The notes: generated by a model from the sequence alone, not told the origin. A stretch of 64,000 nucleotides of DNA from CAXXOK01 sp001604115 (GCA_034928535.1 JAYFOV010000012.1:1-64000); one strand, 5' to 3'; numbered from the stretch's first letter, positions 25,091 to 33,394 are shown. A program made the numbers and translations.

Positions 25091-26152
25091 ATGTTCAGTG
25101 CATTGCTGGCCAATATCAGCGCATCGGGGTTGAGCAATAACGACCCCATGAGCGCGATCTTCTGGATCATCATGGTTTGTCTTGTGGTACTGGTGATCAT
25201 CATTGTTTTCCTTCGCTTTGTTCCGCTTGGGCTGTGGATCACGTCTCTGGCGGCCGGCGTACATGTGAGCATCAGTTCCCTGATTGGTATGCGCCTGCGC
25301 CGCATCCAGCCCAAGAGGCTGGTGGAGCCATTGATCAAGGCGCGCAAAGCCGGTTTGGATATGACTTTGCCCAAGCTGGAAACACACTTTTTGGCCGGCG
25401 GCAATGTGGATCGCGTGATTAACGCGTTGATTGCCGCGCAGCGCTCCAATATTGAAATGCCCTTTGAAAAGGCGAGCGCCATTGATCTTGCCGGGCGCGA
25501 TGTGCTCCAGGCCGTGCAGATGAGCGTGACCCCGAAGGTGATTGAGACGCCCGTGGTGGCTGCCATTGCCAAAGATGGCATTGAGCTTCGCGCCAAGGCA
25601 CGTGTCACGGTGCGGACGAACATTGAGCGCTTGGTCGGCGGCGCAGGGGAAGAAACCATCATCGCGCGCGTCGGTGAGGGCATCGTGACCACCGTGGGCT
25701 CCGCGGAAACGCATAAGCAAGTGCTGGAAAACCCGGATCTGATCAGCCAGACGGTGCTCAATAAAGGTCTGGATGCTGGCACTGCGTATGAGATCCTCTC
25801 CATTGACATCGCGGATGTGGATGTGGGTCGCAACATCGGTGCGCAGTTGCAGATGGATCAGGCGGAAGCGGATCGCCGTATTGCGCAGGCACGAGCGGAA
25901 GAGCGTCGCGCCATGGCTGTGGCGCGCGAGCAGGAGATGAAGGCTGCCGTGCAGGAAAAGCGCGCGCAGGTCGTGGAAGCCGAAGCAGAAGTGCCCCGCG
26001 CCATTGCTGCAGCGCTGCGGGAAGGCAAGCTGGGTGTGATGGAGTATTATCAGATGAAGAATGTCATGGCGGATACTGAAATGCGCGAAGGTATCGCCAA
26101 GTCTACCACGCCAAACACGGCGTATGCAGATGGCAACCAGCCGAAAAAATGA
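25091..26152 (+). CDS. floA: Flotillin-like protein FloA
   Basis: The 353-residue protein has an N-terminal membrane segment (about 20-45), the family's re-entrant region LGLWITSLAAGVHVSISSLIGMRLRRI, and an SPFH domain containing VTPKVIETPVVAAIAKDGIELRAKARVTVRTNIERLVGGAGEETI. A Glu/Ala-rich coiled coil (about 250-315) mediates oligomerisation. AAGGAGG is 8 nt before ATG 25091; a TTG two codons earlier is possible but less well spaced. It scaffolds functional membrane microdomains in Bacillus and Staphylococcus. A strong hairpin follows the gene. Confidence 0.94.
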   Translation: MFSALLANISASGLSNNDPMSAIFWIIMVCLVVLVIIIVFLRFVPLGLWITSLAAGVHVSISSLIGMRLRRIQPKRLVEPLIKARKAGLDMTLPKLETHFLAGGNVDRVINALIAAQRSNIEMPFEKASAIDLAGRDVLQAVQMSVTPKVIETPVVAAIAKDGIELRAKARVTVRTNIERLVGGAGEETIIARVGEGIVTTVGSAETHKQVLENPDLISQTVLNKGLDAGTAYEILSIDIADVDVGRNIGAQLQMDQAEADRRIAQARAEERRAMAVAREQEMKAAVQEKRAQVVEAEAEVPRAIAAALREGKLGVMEYYQMKNVMADTEMREGIAKSTTPNTAYADGNQPKK

Positions 26153-26161
26153 TCCACCACT

Positions 26162-26189
26162 GCGCCGGAGGCATCCGTGCCTCCGGCGC
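26162..26189 (+). terminator. Perfect hairpin right after floA
   Basis: A 12-bp perfect stem (26162-26173 with 26178-26189) with a 4-nt loop begins 10 nt after the floA stop codon. No T run follows and the next gene starts 20 nt later, so it may lower downstream expression or protect the floA message. Confidence 0.5.
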
Positions 26190-26208
26190 GCATTGTGAGG
26201 TGAACACT

Positions 26209-26766
26209 GTGGATGGGATTATTATCCTTGCGGTCATCTTTTTTGTTTTGAAAAGCATTTTTCGCAACAAAAAAATCGAGTGGAAGACTCTGGCCAGCAG
26301 CATGGACGATTCAGGGATGCTTCGGCGTGTTTTGAACGCCGCGGAGGCCGCCGATGAGAAGGAAGCGCCTGCTCCGGTTACCAAGATAAAGCCTGTGCAG
26401 CAGCCTTCTGCGGCTGCTGCGGCTGCCACGCAAACCAGCGAACCAATGCATGGGCAGGAAATGCTGCGCGCACCGCTGCGTACTGCTGAGTACCAGCCCA
26501 TGGAGGCTAGACTGGGCTACCTGAGCACACAGAGCGGCAGCTTGGGAGCCTATTCGGCGGAGGGCAGCGCATCGCAGGAAGGGAATCAATCCATGGAAGG
26601 GTTGGCCCGCGCGGAAATGGCGCAATGGGAGAGCGAGCGCTACCAAAACGACGGCCATCATTCGGAGAGTCAGGAGGAGCATGCACCTTTTACGCTCCGG
26701 CTGGATGGCGATGCGCTGTTGCATGCCGTTGTCATGAATGAGATCCTTCAAAGACCGCACAGGTGA
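26209..26766 (+). CDS. Membrane-anchored protein of unknown function next to floA
   Basis: The 185-residue protein is not recognised. It starts with a hydrophobic segment (DGIIILAVIFFVLKSIF, residues 2-18) followed by basic residues. The middle is low-complexity, with an alanine run near 75-85 and many Glu, Gln and Ser. The last 25 residues (FTLRLDGDALLHAVVMNEILQRPHR) look like an amphipathic helix that could bind a partner. The start is GTG 26209 after GAGG; upstream codons would lie within the floA hairpin. Position suggests co-expression with floA and with the response regulator downstream. Confidence 0.65.
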   Translation: MDGIIILAVIFFVLKSIFRNKKIEWKTLASSMDDSGMLRRVLNAAEAADEKEAPAPVTKIKPVQQPSAAAAAATQTSEPMHGQEMLRAPLRTAEYQPMEARLGYLSTQSGSLGAYSAEGSASQEGNQSMEGLARAEMAQWESERYQNDGHHSESQEEHAPFTLRLDGDALLHAVVMNEILQRPHR

Positions 26767-26776
26767 GGTGAACAGC

Positions 26777-27538
26777 GTGGATGAACTGAAGATTGTGATT
26801 GCGGATGATGATGCCGGCATGCGGATGGTGATGCGGCATATTATTGAACGGGTGGAAGGCTTTACCCTGGTGGGAGAGGCTGAAAACGGTGAAGATGCGC
26901 TTGTCAAGGTGGAGCAGCTCAAACCGCAGGTCGTTTTTCTGGATGTGGAAATGCCCAAGATGACCGGTGTGGATTGTGCACGACACATTCAGGATATGGA
27001 TCCCGCTATGGTCATTATTTTTGCCACAGCGCATGACGCCTATATGAGCGATGCCTTCGAGGTATATGCGTTTGATTATCTGGTGAAGCCTTTTAAGGTG
27101 GAGCGTGTAATCCAAACCTTGGAGCGTATCCGTGAACGGCTCACGGTGCGTGCCACACCGCAGGAGGAATTGCCCAAGGCGATCCAAGCGGATCGCAAGC
27201 CTATCAATGGCCGACTGATGCTGCGGCACCGCGAAGGGGTCAGCTTTATCGACCTGAATGATATCCTGTTGGTGCAGCGAGAGGATCGGGCTACCGTGCT
27301 GTATACCCGCCAGGAAGACGGGCGCTATGTGACCGGTGATTCGCTGGCCGAAATGGAGGAACGACTTCCCAAGGATGCCTTCTTCCGCTGCCATAAGAGC
27401 TACATCATCAATCTGAACCACATCAAGGACATCACGCCTTATGGACGATGGACGTATGTGGTACGGTTGCACGGCACCAAGCATGATGCGCTTATCACCC
27501 ATGAACGCTATGAGGAGCTGGAGCAGATGTTCCGCTAA
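26777..27538 (+). CDS. LytTR-family response regulator
   Basis: The 253-residue protein has an N-terminal receiver domain with phosphoacceptor Asp56 (VVFLDVEMPK), acidic pocket DDD at 10-12, Thr84 and Lys104. A LytTR DNA-binding domain spans about 145-250 (FIDLNDILLVQREDRATVLYT, FFRCHKSYIINLNHI). The start is GTG 26777 with GAGGTG ahead; this leader is almost identical to that of the preceding gene. No histidine kinase is nearby, so its signal source is unknown. LytTR regulators commonly control envelope, bacteriocin or quorum functions. Confidence 0.92.
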   Translation: MDELKIVIADDDAGMRMVMRHIIERVEGFTLVGEAENGEDALVKVEQLKPQVVFLDVEMPKMTGVDCARHIQDMDPAMVIIFATAHDAYMSDAFEVYAFDYLVKPFKVERVIQTLERIRERLTVRATPQEELPKAIQADRKPINGRLMLRHREGVSFIDLNDILLVQREDRATVLYTRQEDGRYVTGDSLAEMEERLPKDAFFRCHKSYIINLNHIKDITPYGRWTYVVRLHGTKHDALITHERYEELEQMFR

Positions 27539-27553
27539 GCACTGCCGCAGTAT

Positions 27554-27598
27554 ATACGCAAGCAGCCCAGCCTTATACAGGCTGGGCTGCTTGCGTAT
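27554..27598. terminator. Perfect 19-bp hairpin between convergent genes
   Basis: Arms 27554-27572 and 27580-27598 are exact inverted repeats around a 7-nt loop. It lies between the LytTR gene and the convergent redox protein gene and could end both transcripts, although neither side shows a T run. Confidence 0.65.
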
Positions 27599-27696
27599 GT
27601 GCTGCGAAAAGCGTGCCTTCCGGCGCCGTATAGGGCATCCAGGGTAAGCGGCCAAGGCAGAGTTATGCCTTGGCATTCTCGGGAAAACCAGGCGAC

Positions 27697-27957
27697 TCAC
27701 GCAAGGGCCTGGCGGAGCACTCCCTCTACAATTTCCTTGGTAGCAGCGCCCTCATGAACCTTCAGGCCATCCACAAAAAAAGTGGGTACATACCAGTAAT
27801 CATACTGGCTGGAGATTTCCGGATGGAGCTTTTCGTCAATGCGCTCCACCGTCACAGCGGCCAGCTCCGGGTGCTCTTTTTGCAGCGCCTCCATCCAATC
27901 AATGGCGGCACGGCAGTACGGGCAGGATGGGAAATAGAACAGAATCACCTTTTTCAC
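27697..27957 (-). CDS. Glutaredoxin/thioredoxin-like protein with CPYC motif
   Basis: The 86-residue protein has the thioredoxin fold signature VKKVILFYFPSCPYCRAAIDWM, with CPYC at residues 12-15, and the cis-proline segment YVPTFFVDG. The start is GTG 27957, preceded by GGAGG; ATG codons further upstream lie inside the thpR gene. It follows thpR with a gap of one base. The CPYC pair suggests disulfide or glutathione-type exchange, but its partner is unknown. Confidence 0.85.
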   Translation of the reverse strand: MKKVILFYFPSCPYCRAAIDWMEALQKEHPELAAVTVERIDEKLHPEISSQYDYWYVPTFFVDGLKVHEGAATKEIVEGVLRQALA

Positions 27958-27958
27958 G

Positions 27959-28495
27959 CTATTCCTCCGGTAATTGAAATTTGGCCTGGTATAGGGGAAG
28001 GTATTGCAGTGCGCCACCTTCCCGTGTGCTGTTATAAAGCGTCAGCGCATTCATGGTGCAGCCCAGAGGGGCAAACTCATCAAAGGATGCCAGTGGCAAG
28101 GGAACCTTACGGGCAAGCGTGATGTGGGGTACAAAAGTTTCGCTTGCATAGACCTCAGAAAGGCTGTCCAGCTGTGCGCGCACGTTTGCAGCCAAAGCAG
28201 TGAGCGCCGAACTGGGCGCAACGCTTGCATAAAGCAACCCGTGGGAGCCAAAGCCAAACGAGGCCAAGTGGTCGATGGTAACCCGAAAGGTCGCTTGCTG
28301 GCTGCTCACGCGCGCCAGCATAAGGCACAGGGTTTCGATGGCAGCACAACCCCGTTCACCCAGATAGGCCAGTGTCAGATGGTAGAGCGCAGATGGCACA
28401 AAACGTCCGGGTTGCTTGCCGGCCGCCCGGGCCGCCAGGATTACCAAACCTTCACGCACATCGGAAGGAAGCGCCAACCCGATAAACAGTCGCAT
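27959..28495 (-). CDS. thpR: RNA 2',3'-cyclic phosphodiesterase ThpR (2H family)
   Basis: The 178-residue protein carries two HxTx motifs, HLTL (about residue 39) and HITL (about residue 124), that define the 2H phosphoesterase active site. The N-terminus MRLFIGLALP is typical of the family. Known members hydrolyse 2',3'-cyclic RNA ends and were first described as RNA ligases. It is followed after one base by the CPYC protein, and both depend on the promoter at 28530-28558. Confidence 0.9.
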   Translation of the reverse strand: MRLFIGLALPSDVREGLVILAARAAGKQPGRFVPSALYHLTLAYLGERGCAAIETLCLMLARVSSQQATFRVTIDHLASFGFGSHGLLYASVAPSSALTALAANVRAQLDSLSEVYASETFVPHITLARKVPLPLASFDEFAPLGCTMNALTLYNSTREGGALQYLPLYQAKFQLPEE

Positions 28496-28529
28496 TTGAC
28501 CTCCTTGCGCCGCTTGATCCTACCAAACT

Positions 28530-28558
28530 ATCATACGCAAGGAATGGCTCAGCGTCAA
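28530..28558 (-). promoter_or_regulatory. Promoter of the thpR transcript
   Basis: On the minus strand TTGACG (28558-28553) and TATGAT (28535-28530) are 17 bp apart, about 35 nt before the thpR start. Confidence 0.75.
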
Positions 28559-28635
28559 GTCGAGCCATTACACATTCTGTATTGTGAGCAAGTTCAACAA
28601 GTGATGGATGCGGCGGGGGACGACGGCCAAATCAG

Positions 28636-28664
28636 CAAATGCCCGGCTATAAGTCGGGCATTTG
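28636..28664 (-). terminator. Hairpin at the end of the amino acid ABC operon
   Basis: A 10-bp stem (28636-28645 with 28655-28664) with a 9-nt loop lies about 35 nt past the last permease gene. The T run is short, so it is a moderate candidate. Confidence 0.5.
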
Positions 28665-28697
28665 ATCTGTGAACAAGGTCTGGTGCTGTGGTGCGGC

Positions 28698-29378
28698 TTA
28701 ACGCACTACACCCTTCATGTCGCTGCCGCGCTCCCGGCGCGCCAGACCGGCAAACGTGCGGTTGATGATGTAGTATAGGAATGCGACCAGCATATACAGC
28801 AGCAGAATATCCTCCGCGGTCACAATGCTGCGGTGTGCCATGACAATTTTGCTGGTAAAGCTCAATTCATACGTACCGACCAACGCACAAAAGGAGGTGT
28901 CTTTCACGGTGGTCACAAATTGTGAAATCAGTGGGGAGCGGATGCGGCGCAAAGCCTGCGGTACAATGACATGCCACAGCGTTTGCGTGCGGCTGAACCC
29001 TTGCGATGTGGCAGCTTCCCACTGCCCTTTGCCAACGGAATTCAGGCCGCCACGCACAATTTCTGCAACGATGGCGGATGTGAAAACCGTCATGGCAGCA
29101 ATGCCGCTTTCCAGGGGCGGCAGCTTGGTCATAAAACGCATCGCAATCACAAAAAGCGTCAGGGGAATGTTCCGCACCACTTCGATATAGACAGTTGCCA
29201 ATGCTTGCACAATGCGTCCCTTGCTGTTGCGCATGAGCCCCAGCAGGGTGCCGAGCACCAAACTGAGCAGGATGGACACGGCCGCAATATAGAGCGTATT
29301 GAGCAGCCCTTGCCCTAAAAACAACAGGATACGTGGCGCGAACACGACTTGGAAGGCGTGAAACCATTTATCAAGCAT
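28698..29378 (-). CDS. Polar amino acid ABC transporter permease (second)
   Basis: The 226-residue His/Glu/Gln-type permease has about five hydrophobic segments. The conserved inner-membrane loop reads AAATSQGFSRTQTLWHVIVPQALRR, matching the EAA motif; GLLNTLYIAAVSILLSLVLGTLLGL forms the N-terminal signature of the family. The start at 29378 follows GAGGAG and overlaps the end of the preceding permease gene by 8 nt. The two permeases likely form a heterodimer. Confidence 0.92.
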   Translation of the reverse strand: MLDKWFHAFQVVFAPRILLFLGQGLLNTLYIAAVSILLSLVLGTLLGLMRNSKGRIVQALATVYIEVVRNIPLTLFVIAMRFMTKLPPLESGIAAMTVFTSAIVAEIVRGGLNSVGKGQWEAATSQGFSRTQTLWHVIVPQALRRIRSPLISQFVTTVKDTSFCALVGTYELSFTSKIVMAHRSIVTAEDILLLYMLVAFLYYIINRTFAGLARRERGSDMKGVVR

Positions 29379-30051
29379 TGCGTACACTCCTCTTTTCCAG
29401 CCAACGTGCCAACAGGGAGATTGGCAGGCATATAACAAGGTAGAGCACGCCGGTCATGACGAATGTTGGGCCATAAATCAGGTTGCTGCCGCTCCATACA
29501 TTGGAACGGTACATGAGCTCACCACCGGCGATCACAGCCAGTACGGAGGAGTTCTTGATCAGGTTTACAGCCTGATTAGTCATGGGGGGCAGGCCGATTT
29601 TGATGGCTTGCGGCAAAATGACATGATACATCGACTGCAGGTAGTTAAAGCCTTGGCTGCTGGCCGCCTCCATTTGCCCGGTCGGCACGGCTTTGATGGC
29701 GCTGTGCACAATATCGGCTGCATAGGCTCCGGTATATAACGCTAAGCCCAAAACACCGATCGCCTCAACGCCGAGCAGGATGCCAATCTTGGGCAGCACA
29801 TTGTAGTATATAAAGATTTGGATCACCAACGGCGTGTTTTGAAAAAAGGACATATAACCTTTACACAAGGAAATCACCACGCGGTTGTGGCCGCATAGCA
29901 ACATGCCCACAATCAAACCGATGACCAAGGTGAACACCAAAGCGAACAACGAAATATAGAGGGTTCGCCAGAAGCCCTCCGCAAAAAATGTCCAGTCCTT
30001 GAACCAGGTCAGCCAGTTCTGGGCGGAAAAAGGTCCGTTCAAACGTTTCAC
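29371..30051 (-). CDS. Polar amino acid ABC transporter permease (first)
   Basis: The 226-residue permease has the family N-terminus FAEGFWRTLYISLFALVFTLVIGLIVG and the EAA-type loop AASSQGFNYLQSMYHVILPQAIK. The start is GTG 30051. Its ribosome binding site is weak (GGGG close to the start), so translation may depend on coupling or on the structure upstream. It lies 63 nt after the binding protein gene, and the gap contains a hairpin. Confidence 0.9.
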   Translation of the reverse strand: MKRLNGPFSAQNWLTWFKDWTFFAEGFWRTLYISLFALVFTLVIGLIVGMLLCGHNRVVISLCKGYMSFFQNTPLVIQIFIYYNVLPKIGILLGVEAIGVLGLALYTGAYAADIVHSAIKAVPTGQMEAASSQGFNYLQSMYHVILPQAIKIGLPPMTNQAVNLIKNSSVLAVIAGGELMYRSNVWSGSNLIYGPTFVMTGVLYLVICLPISLLARWLEKRSVRNA

Positions 30052-30069
30052 ATCCCCATGTACAAGCGG

Positions 30070-30096
30070 GAGCGGAGGCTCCCTAAGCCTCCGCTC
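30070..30096 (-). terminator. Intercistronic hairpin after the amino acid binding-protein gene
   Basis: A perfect 10-bp stem (30070-30079 with 30087-30096) with a 7-nt loop separates the binding protein from the permeases. There is no T run, so it is more likely to stabilise the upstream message than to terminate. Confidence 0.5.
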
Positions 30097-30114
30097 ACAC
30101 GCTCCTAAACTGAA

Positions 30115-30987
30115 TCAGCTGGCAGGCGTGGGCGTGGGGTTGGCTGCCAGTTCCGCGGCGGCGGCCCACAGATCGGTACCGTACTGATCCACCACTGTCC
30201 AATCGACGGCAGGCAGGTTCCACTTGGTCACCAGCGCATCCATGGAACCGTCGGCGCGCATCGCGGCAATGGTTTCATCCACGATGGCCAGCAGGCCAAG
30301 GTTGCCCTTCTTCACCGCGACACCATAGGGCTGTGCGGCAAAACTATCGGATAGCAGGACGGTGGTATCGTCCAGGTACCCCATCAGGATGGCCTTATCT
30401 ACAGAAAAGCAATCAATACGGCCGCTGTCCAGCGCAGCCTTGATGTCCGGGTAGGTGGGGAACTCGGCAAACGCCACGGTTAGCCCAGCGGCATCCGCGG
30501 CAGCCTGGAGGGCGTCACGGGTGGTCGCGCTCTGGGCAACGCCGATGGTCTTACCGTTTAGATCGGCAAAGCTGGCAATGCCGCTCGCCTTGGTGACCAG
30601 CAAACCAATCGCGTCAACAAAATAAGGTTTGGAGAACTCATACTGCAGGATTCGGTCGGGCTTGATGGTGAACGTAGCGATAACGGCATCCAGCTCGCCG
30701 GTGTCCAGCAGGGGGCCACGGGTTTGCGCTGTCACGGCCGTAAACTCAACAGCATTGGCATCGCCCAGGATCACTTCGGCCAGCTTGTGCGCCAGATCGA
30801 TTTCCAGCCCCTCAAACGTTCCGCCCAGTTCCTGATAGCCAAAGCTGGGCACATCGGCTTTGACGCCGACCAGCAACTTGCCGCGTTCCTTGATGGCGGC
30901 CACTTCGGATGCATCCTCCGCGATCGCGGGGATCAGAACAGCCAGGGTTAGCATCAGGGCTAGTAGGGTTGCAGCTAGTTTCTTCAT
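30115..30987 (-). CDS. Amino acid ABC transporter substrate-binding protein (GlnH/FliY type)
   Basis: The 290-residue protein is a type II periplasmic binding protein (SBP_bac_3). The signal peptide MKKLAATLLALMLTLAVLIPAIAE has an AIA/E-like cleavage site and no lipobox cysteine. Ligand-site segments include FGYQELGGTFEGLEIDLAHKLAEVIL, ATFTIKPDRILQYEFSKPYF, GVAQSATTRDAL and DKAILMGYL. The Thr/Ile at the Arg-binding position make the amino acid uncertain; glutamate, glutamine or aspartate are most likely. A Thr/Pro tail ends the protein. AGGGAGG precedes the ATG. It is 17 nt after the ATPase gene. Confidence 0.92.
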   Translation of the reverse strand: MKKLAATLLALMLTLAVLIPAIAEDASEVAAIKERGKLLVGVKADVPSFGYQELGGTFEGLEIDLAHKLAEVILGDANAVEFTAVTAQTRGPLLDTGELDAVIATFTIKPDRILQYEFSKPYFVDAIGLLVTKASGIASFADLNGKTIGVAQSATTRDALQAAADAAGLTVAFAEFPTYPDIKAALDSGRIDCFSVDKAILMGYLDDTTVLLSDSFAAQPYGVAVKKGNLGLLAIVDETIAAMRADGSMDALVTKWNLPAVDWTVVDQYGTDLWAAAAELAANPTPTPAS

Positions 30988-31004
30988 TCGATACCATCCT
31001 CCCT

Positions 31005-31736
31005 TTAGTGAAGTATTTTCCCAAGAAAAGCGGTGGTTCGCTCGTTCTTGGGATGATGAAACACCTTGTCAGGCGTACCATCCTCAAGTATGACGCCATC
31101 GTCCAGGAACAGCACGCGGTCGGCAATGTGCTCCGCAAACTTCATCTCATGCGTCACAAAGAGCATGGTGATGGGGGTTTCGCGCGCAACGCGCTCCATG
31201 ATATCCAACACCTCTTGGATCATCTCCGGATCCAGGGCGGAGGTAGGTTCGTCAAAGAGCATGATTTTCGGCCGCATGGTCAGTGCGCGGGCGATGGCCA
31301 CGCGCTGTTGCTGACCGCCGGATAGCTGGCTTGGGTAGGCGTCTGCCTTTTCGGCAATGTTCACCTCGCGCAGGTTGCTCATGGCGCGCTCGACCACTTC
31401 TTCTTTTTTTTCATGTTTGAGCACGCTGGGTGCCATGGTGAGGTTTTCCAGCACAGTTTTGTGCGGATATAAGTTGAAGTTTTGAAAAACCATCCCGATA
31501 TCCTGCCGTGCCTGACAAAGCATGCGGTTGGTCATGCTTGAAATGGCAACTCCGTCAATATAAACATTGCCGCGTACCGGGCGCTCGAACATGTTGATGG
31601 TGCGCAGCAGCGTGCTTTTGCCACTGCCGCTGGGCCCTATGATAACCGTCTTGGAACCGGTGGCGATTTCAAGGTCGATGCCCTTGAGCACCTCCAAAGC
31701 GCCAAAGCTAACGGAAACATCCTCAAATACGATCAA
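31005..31736 (-). CDS. Polar amino acid ABC transporter ATP-binding protein (GlnQ type)
   Basis: The 243-residue ATPase contains Walker A GPSGSGKST (about 33-41), the Q-loop VFQNFNLYPHKTVLENL, the signature LSGGQQQRVAIARAL and Walker B IMLFDEPTSALDPE. I start it at TTG 31736, with GGGGGAG 7-8 nt ahead; the frame is open for 59 codons upstream but these cover the promoter. It is the first gene of a four-gene operon (ATPase, binding protein, two permeases). Confidence 0.92.
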   Translation of the reverse strand: MIVFEDVSVSFGALEVLKGIDLEIATGSKTVIIGPSGSGKSTLLRTINMFERPVRGNVYIDGVAISSMTNRMLCQARQDIGMVFQNFNLYPHKTVLENLTMAPSVLKHEKKEEVVERAMSNLREVNIAEKADAYPSQLSGGQQQRVAIARALTMRPKIMLFDEPTSALDPEMIQEVLDIMERVARETPITMLFVTHEMKFAEHIADRVLFLDDGVILEDGTPDKVFHHPKNERTTAFLGKILH

Positions 31737-31826
31737 TTCCCTGCTCCCCCTATCCGATGAGAAAAAGTACGACGTGCGTGAGAGCCACCTCGCTCCGCAC
31801 GGCGCATCGCACTTTGGAATAAGCCA

Positions 31827-31856
31827 ATTGTACTTGAACGTGTTGCATGGTGTCAA
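31827..31856 (-). promoter_or_regulatory. Promoter of the amino acid ABC operon
   Basis: On the minus strand TTGACA (31856-31851) and TACAAT (31832-31827) are 18 bp apart, giving a leader of about 80 nt. Confidence 0.75.
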
Positions 31857-31913
31857 CAACGGAACTGCAAAATACAGTGTAAAAACATTGATTCCGCAAC
31901 AAATATGCAACAT

Positions 31914-32344
31914 TGAGAAATGACTGGTTCAAAGATTGTATACACGATGACAATAATGCGTGATTTGAATCGGCCTCTGCAAAGGAAAAGTATGCGGTGA
32001 AAACCAGATATACATTGTGTTTGCGCCTGGTCACACTTTTGGAAACTATGGCTGGATGCCATTGCGCGGCTGAAGGTGCTCTGCGATCAGGCAACGTAGC
32101 ATGCCGGAGAGTGAAAGTGCAAGAGGCTCGGTTGAAAATGTAAGCGGAACTCGGTGGCAACACCATGGCAGGTACGGCGCGCTTCACATGGCTGCAAAGC
32201 AGGAGAGTGTCGGGGCAGGGCGATCCACACGCTTCAGGCGGATGCAGGTGCTGGAACGGATGACGAACCGAGCCTGAAGGGGCACACTCCTGCAAGGCAA
32301 CTCTTTGCTTCGATTGTTTGAGTGAAAAAGCATCATGTATGCAT
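31914..32344. other. Intergenic region without a supported gene
   Basis: No frame has a ribosome binding site or family resemblance. The segment ACTCGGTGGCAACACC near 32150 recalls a T-box at first sight, but it lacks the full consensus and a terminator. Confidence 0.4.
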
Positions 32345-32373
32345 AAAACCCTGACACATATTGTCAGGGTTTT
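32345..32373. promoter_or_regulatory. Palindromic operator before the WYL regulator gene
   Basis: Perfect 12-nt arms (AAAACCCTGACA at 32345-32356 and its complement at 32362-32373) flank CATAT. A -10 box TATACT follows at 32378-32383, so the site covers the -35 region. A closely related palindrome lies before the zinc-ribbon gene at 33309-33334. Confidence 0.7.
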
Positions 32374-32410
32374 GTGCTATACTCTTGCCAGAGGGTAAAG
32401 GGGGGATCAC

Positions 32411-33316
32411 GTGAAGAATGACCGTCTGTTTCAGCTGCTGTTTTTGCTGTTGCAAAAGGGCACCCTAACTGCGCCGGAACTGTCGGCTGCACTGGAAGTG
32501 TCGGTGCGTACAATATACCGGGATGTGGATGCCCTTTCGGCGGCAGGTGTGCCGATTTATGCACAGGTGGGCAAACATGGCGGTATCGGCCTGATGGAAG
32601 GCTACGCCATGCCAAAGGCGCTGTTTACTGATGCGGAGCAAAACCAGATATTATTTGCATTGCAGAGCCTTCGTGTGGCGGATGCGCCGGTGGATGCGCT
32701 GCTGGACAAACTGGGCGGATTGTTCCACAAACGCAATAGGGATTGGATCGCGATCGATTTTTCGCGCTGGGGATTTGGCCGCTTGGATGGCGAACGCTTC
32801 AGCCAGCTACGAGACGCGATACTGGGTAAACGCGTTATACGCATAGACTATTGCAACGTAGCAGGAGCTTACTCCACACGAGACATCAAGCCGTTTCGGC
32901 TTGCCTTCAAGAGCCGTGGCTGGTATGTGCAGGCGTATTGTATTCAGGCGCAGGATTATCGCCTGTTTAAGGTGAGCCGTATCTTATCGCTCAGGTTCAC
33001 CGGCGCATGTTTTGACGACGACTTCCCGGACCAGCCACCGGTCGAGCCGCCAACGCTCAGCGTTTATGGGGGGCAAAGAGTTCGCCTGCAGTTTCAGCCG
33101 AGTGTGGCCTACCGTGTGTATGATGAGTTTGACCCCTGCACCATTTCGGCGGATGCGCAAGGGATGTTGCTGGTGACCATGCACATGCAAGCACCGGTGG
33201 ATCTGGCAGGATACTTGCTCACCTTTGGCACAGATGCACTGGTGGTGGAACCGGAGGCTTTACGTGACGCGGTAGCCGGAATGGCCAGAAAAATAGCGGT
33301 GCTCTATAAAACCTGA
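32411..33316 (+). CDS. YafY/WYL-domain transcriptional regulator
   Basis: The 301-residue protein has a DeoR-like helix-turn-helix at the N-terminus (LTAPELSAALEVSVRTIYRDVDALSAAGVPI, residues 19-49) and a WYL domain from about residue 140 (IDYCNVAGAYSTRDIKPFRLAFKSRGWYVQAYC). It ends in a WCX-like segment. GTG 32411 follows a GGGGGA site. WYL proteins sense small ligands, often nucleic acid-derived. The palindromes before this gene and before the following zinc-ribbon gene suggest that it controls both. Confidence 0.9.
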   Translation: MKNDRLFQLLFLLLQKGTLTAPELSAALEVSVRTIYRDVDALSAAGVPIYAQVGKHGGIGLMEGYAMPKALFTDAEQNQILFALQSLRVADAPVDALLDKLGGLFHKRNRDWIAIDFSRWGFGRLDGERFSQLRDAILGKRVIRIDYCNVAGAYSTRDIKPFRLAFKSRGWYVQAYCIQAQDYRLFKVSRILSLRFTGACFDDDFPDQPPVEPPTLSVYGGQRVRLQFQPSVAYRVYDEFDPCTISADAQGMLLVTMHMQAPVDLAGYLLTFGTDALVVEPEALRDAVAGMARKIAVLYKT

Positions 33317-33334
33317 CAGACAGCTGTCAGGTTT
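33309..33334. promoter_or_regulatory. Second CCTGACA/TGTCAGG palindrome, before the zinc-ribbon gene
   Basis: Perfect 10-nt arms (AAACCTGACA at 33309-33318, TGTCAGGTTT at 33325-33334) surround a 6-nt spacer and overlap the stop codon of the WYL gene. A -10-like TATGCT lies at 33342-33347. The arms match those of the palindrome at 32345-32373. Confidence 0.65.
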
Positions 33335-33394
33335 GTAATGGTATGCTATCCATACAAGGGTGCCCCCTTGCAAATGAAAACAGGAGGGATTATC

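Noticed and set aside
32080..32180. Possible second T-box (GGTGGCAACACC near 32150)
   Set aside because: The consensus is incomplete, no terminator/antiterminator pair was found, and the downstream gene is a WYL regulator.
31750..32295. 181-codon minus-strand frame upstream of the amino acid ABC operon
   Set aside because: It covers the operon promoter and is cysteine-rich and motif-free.
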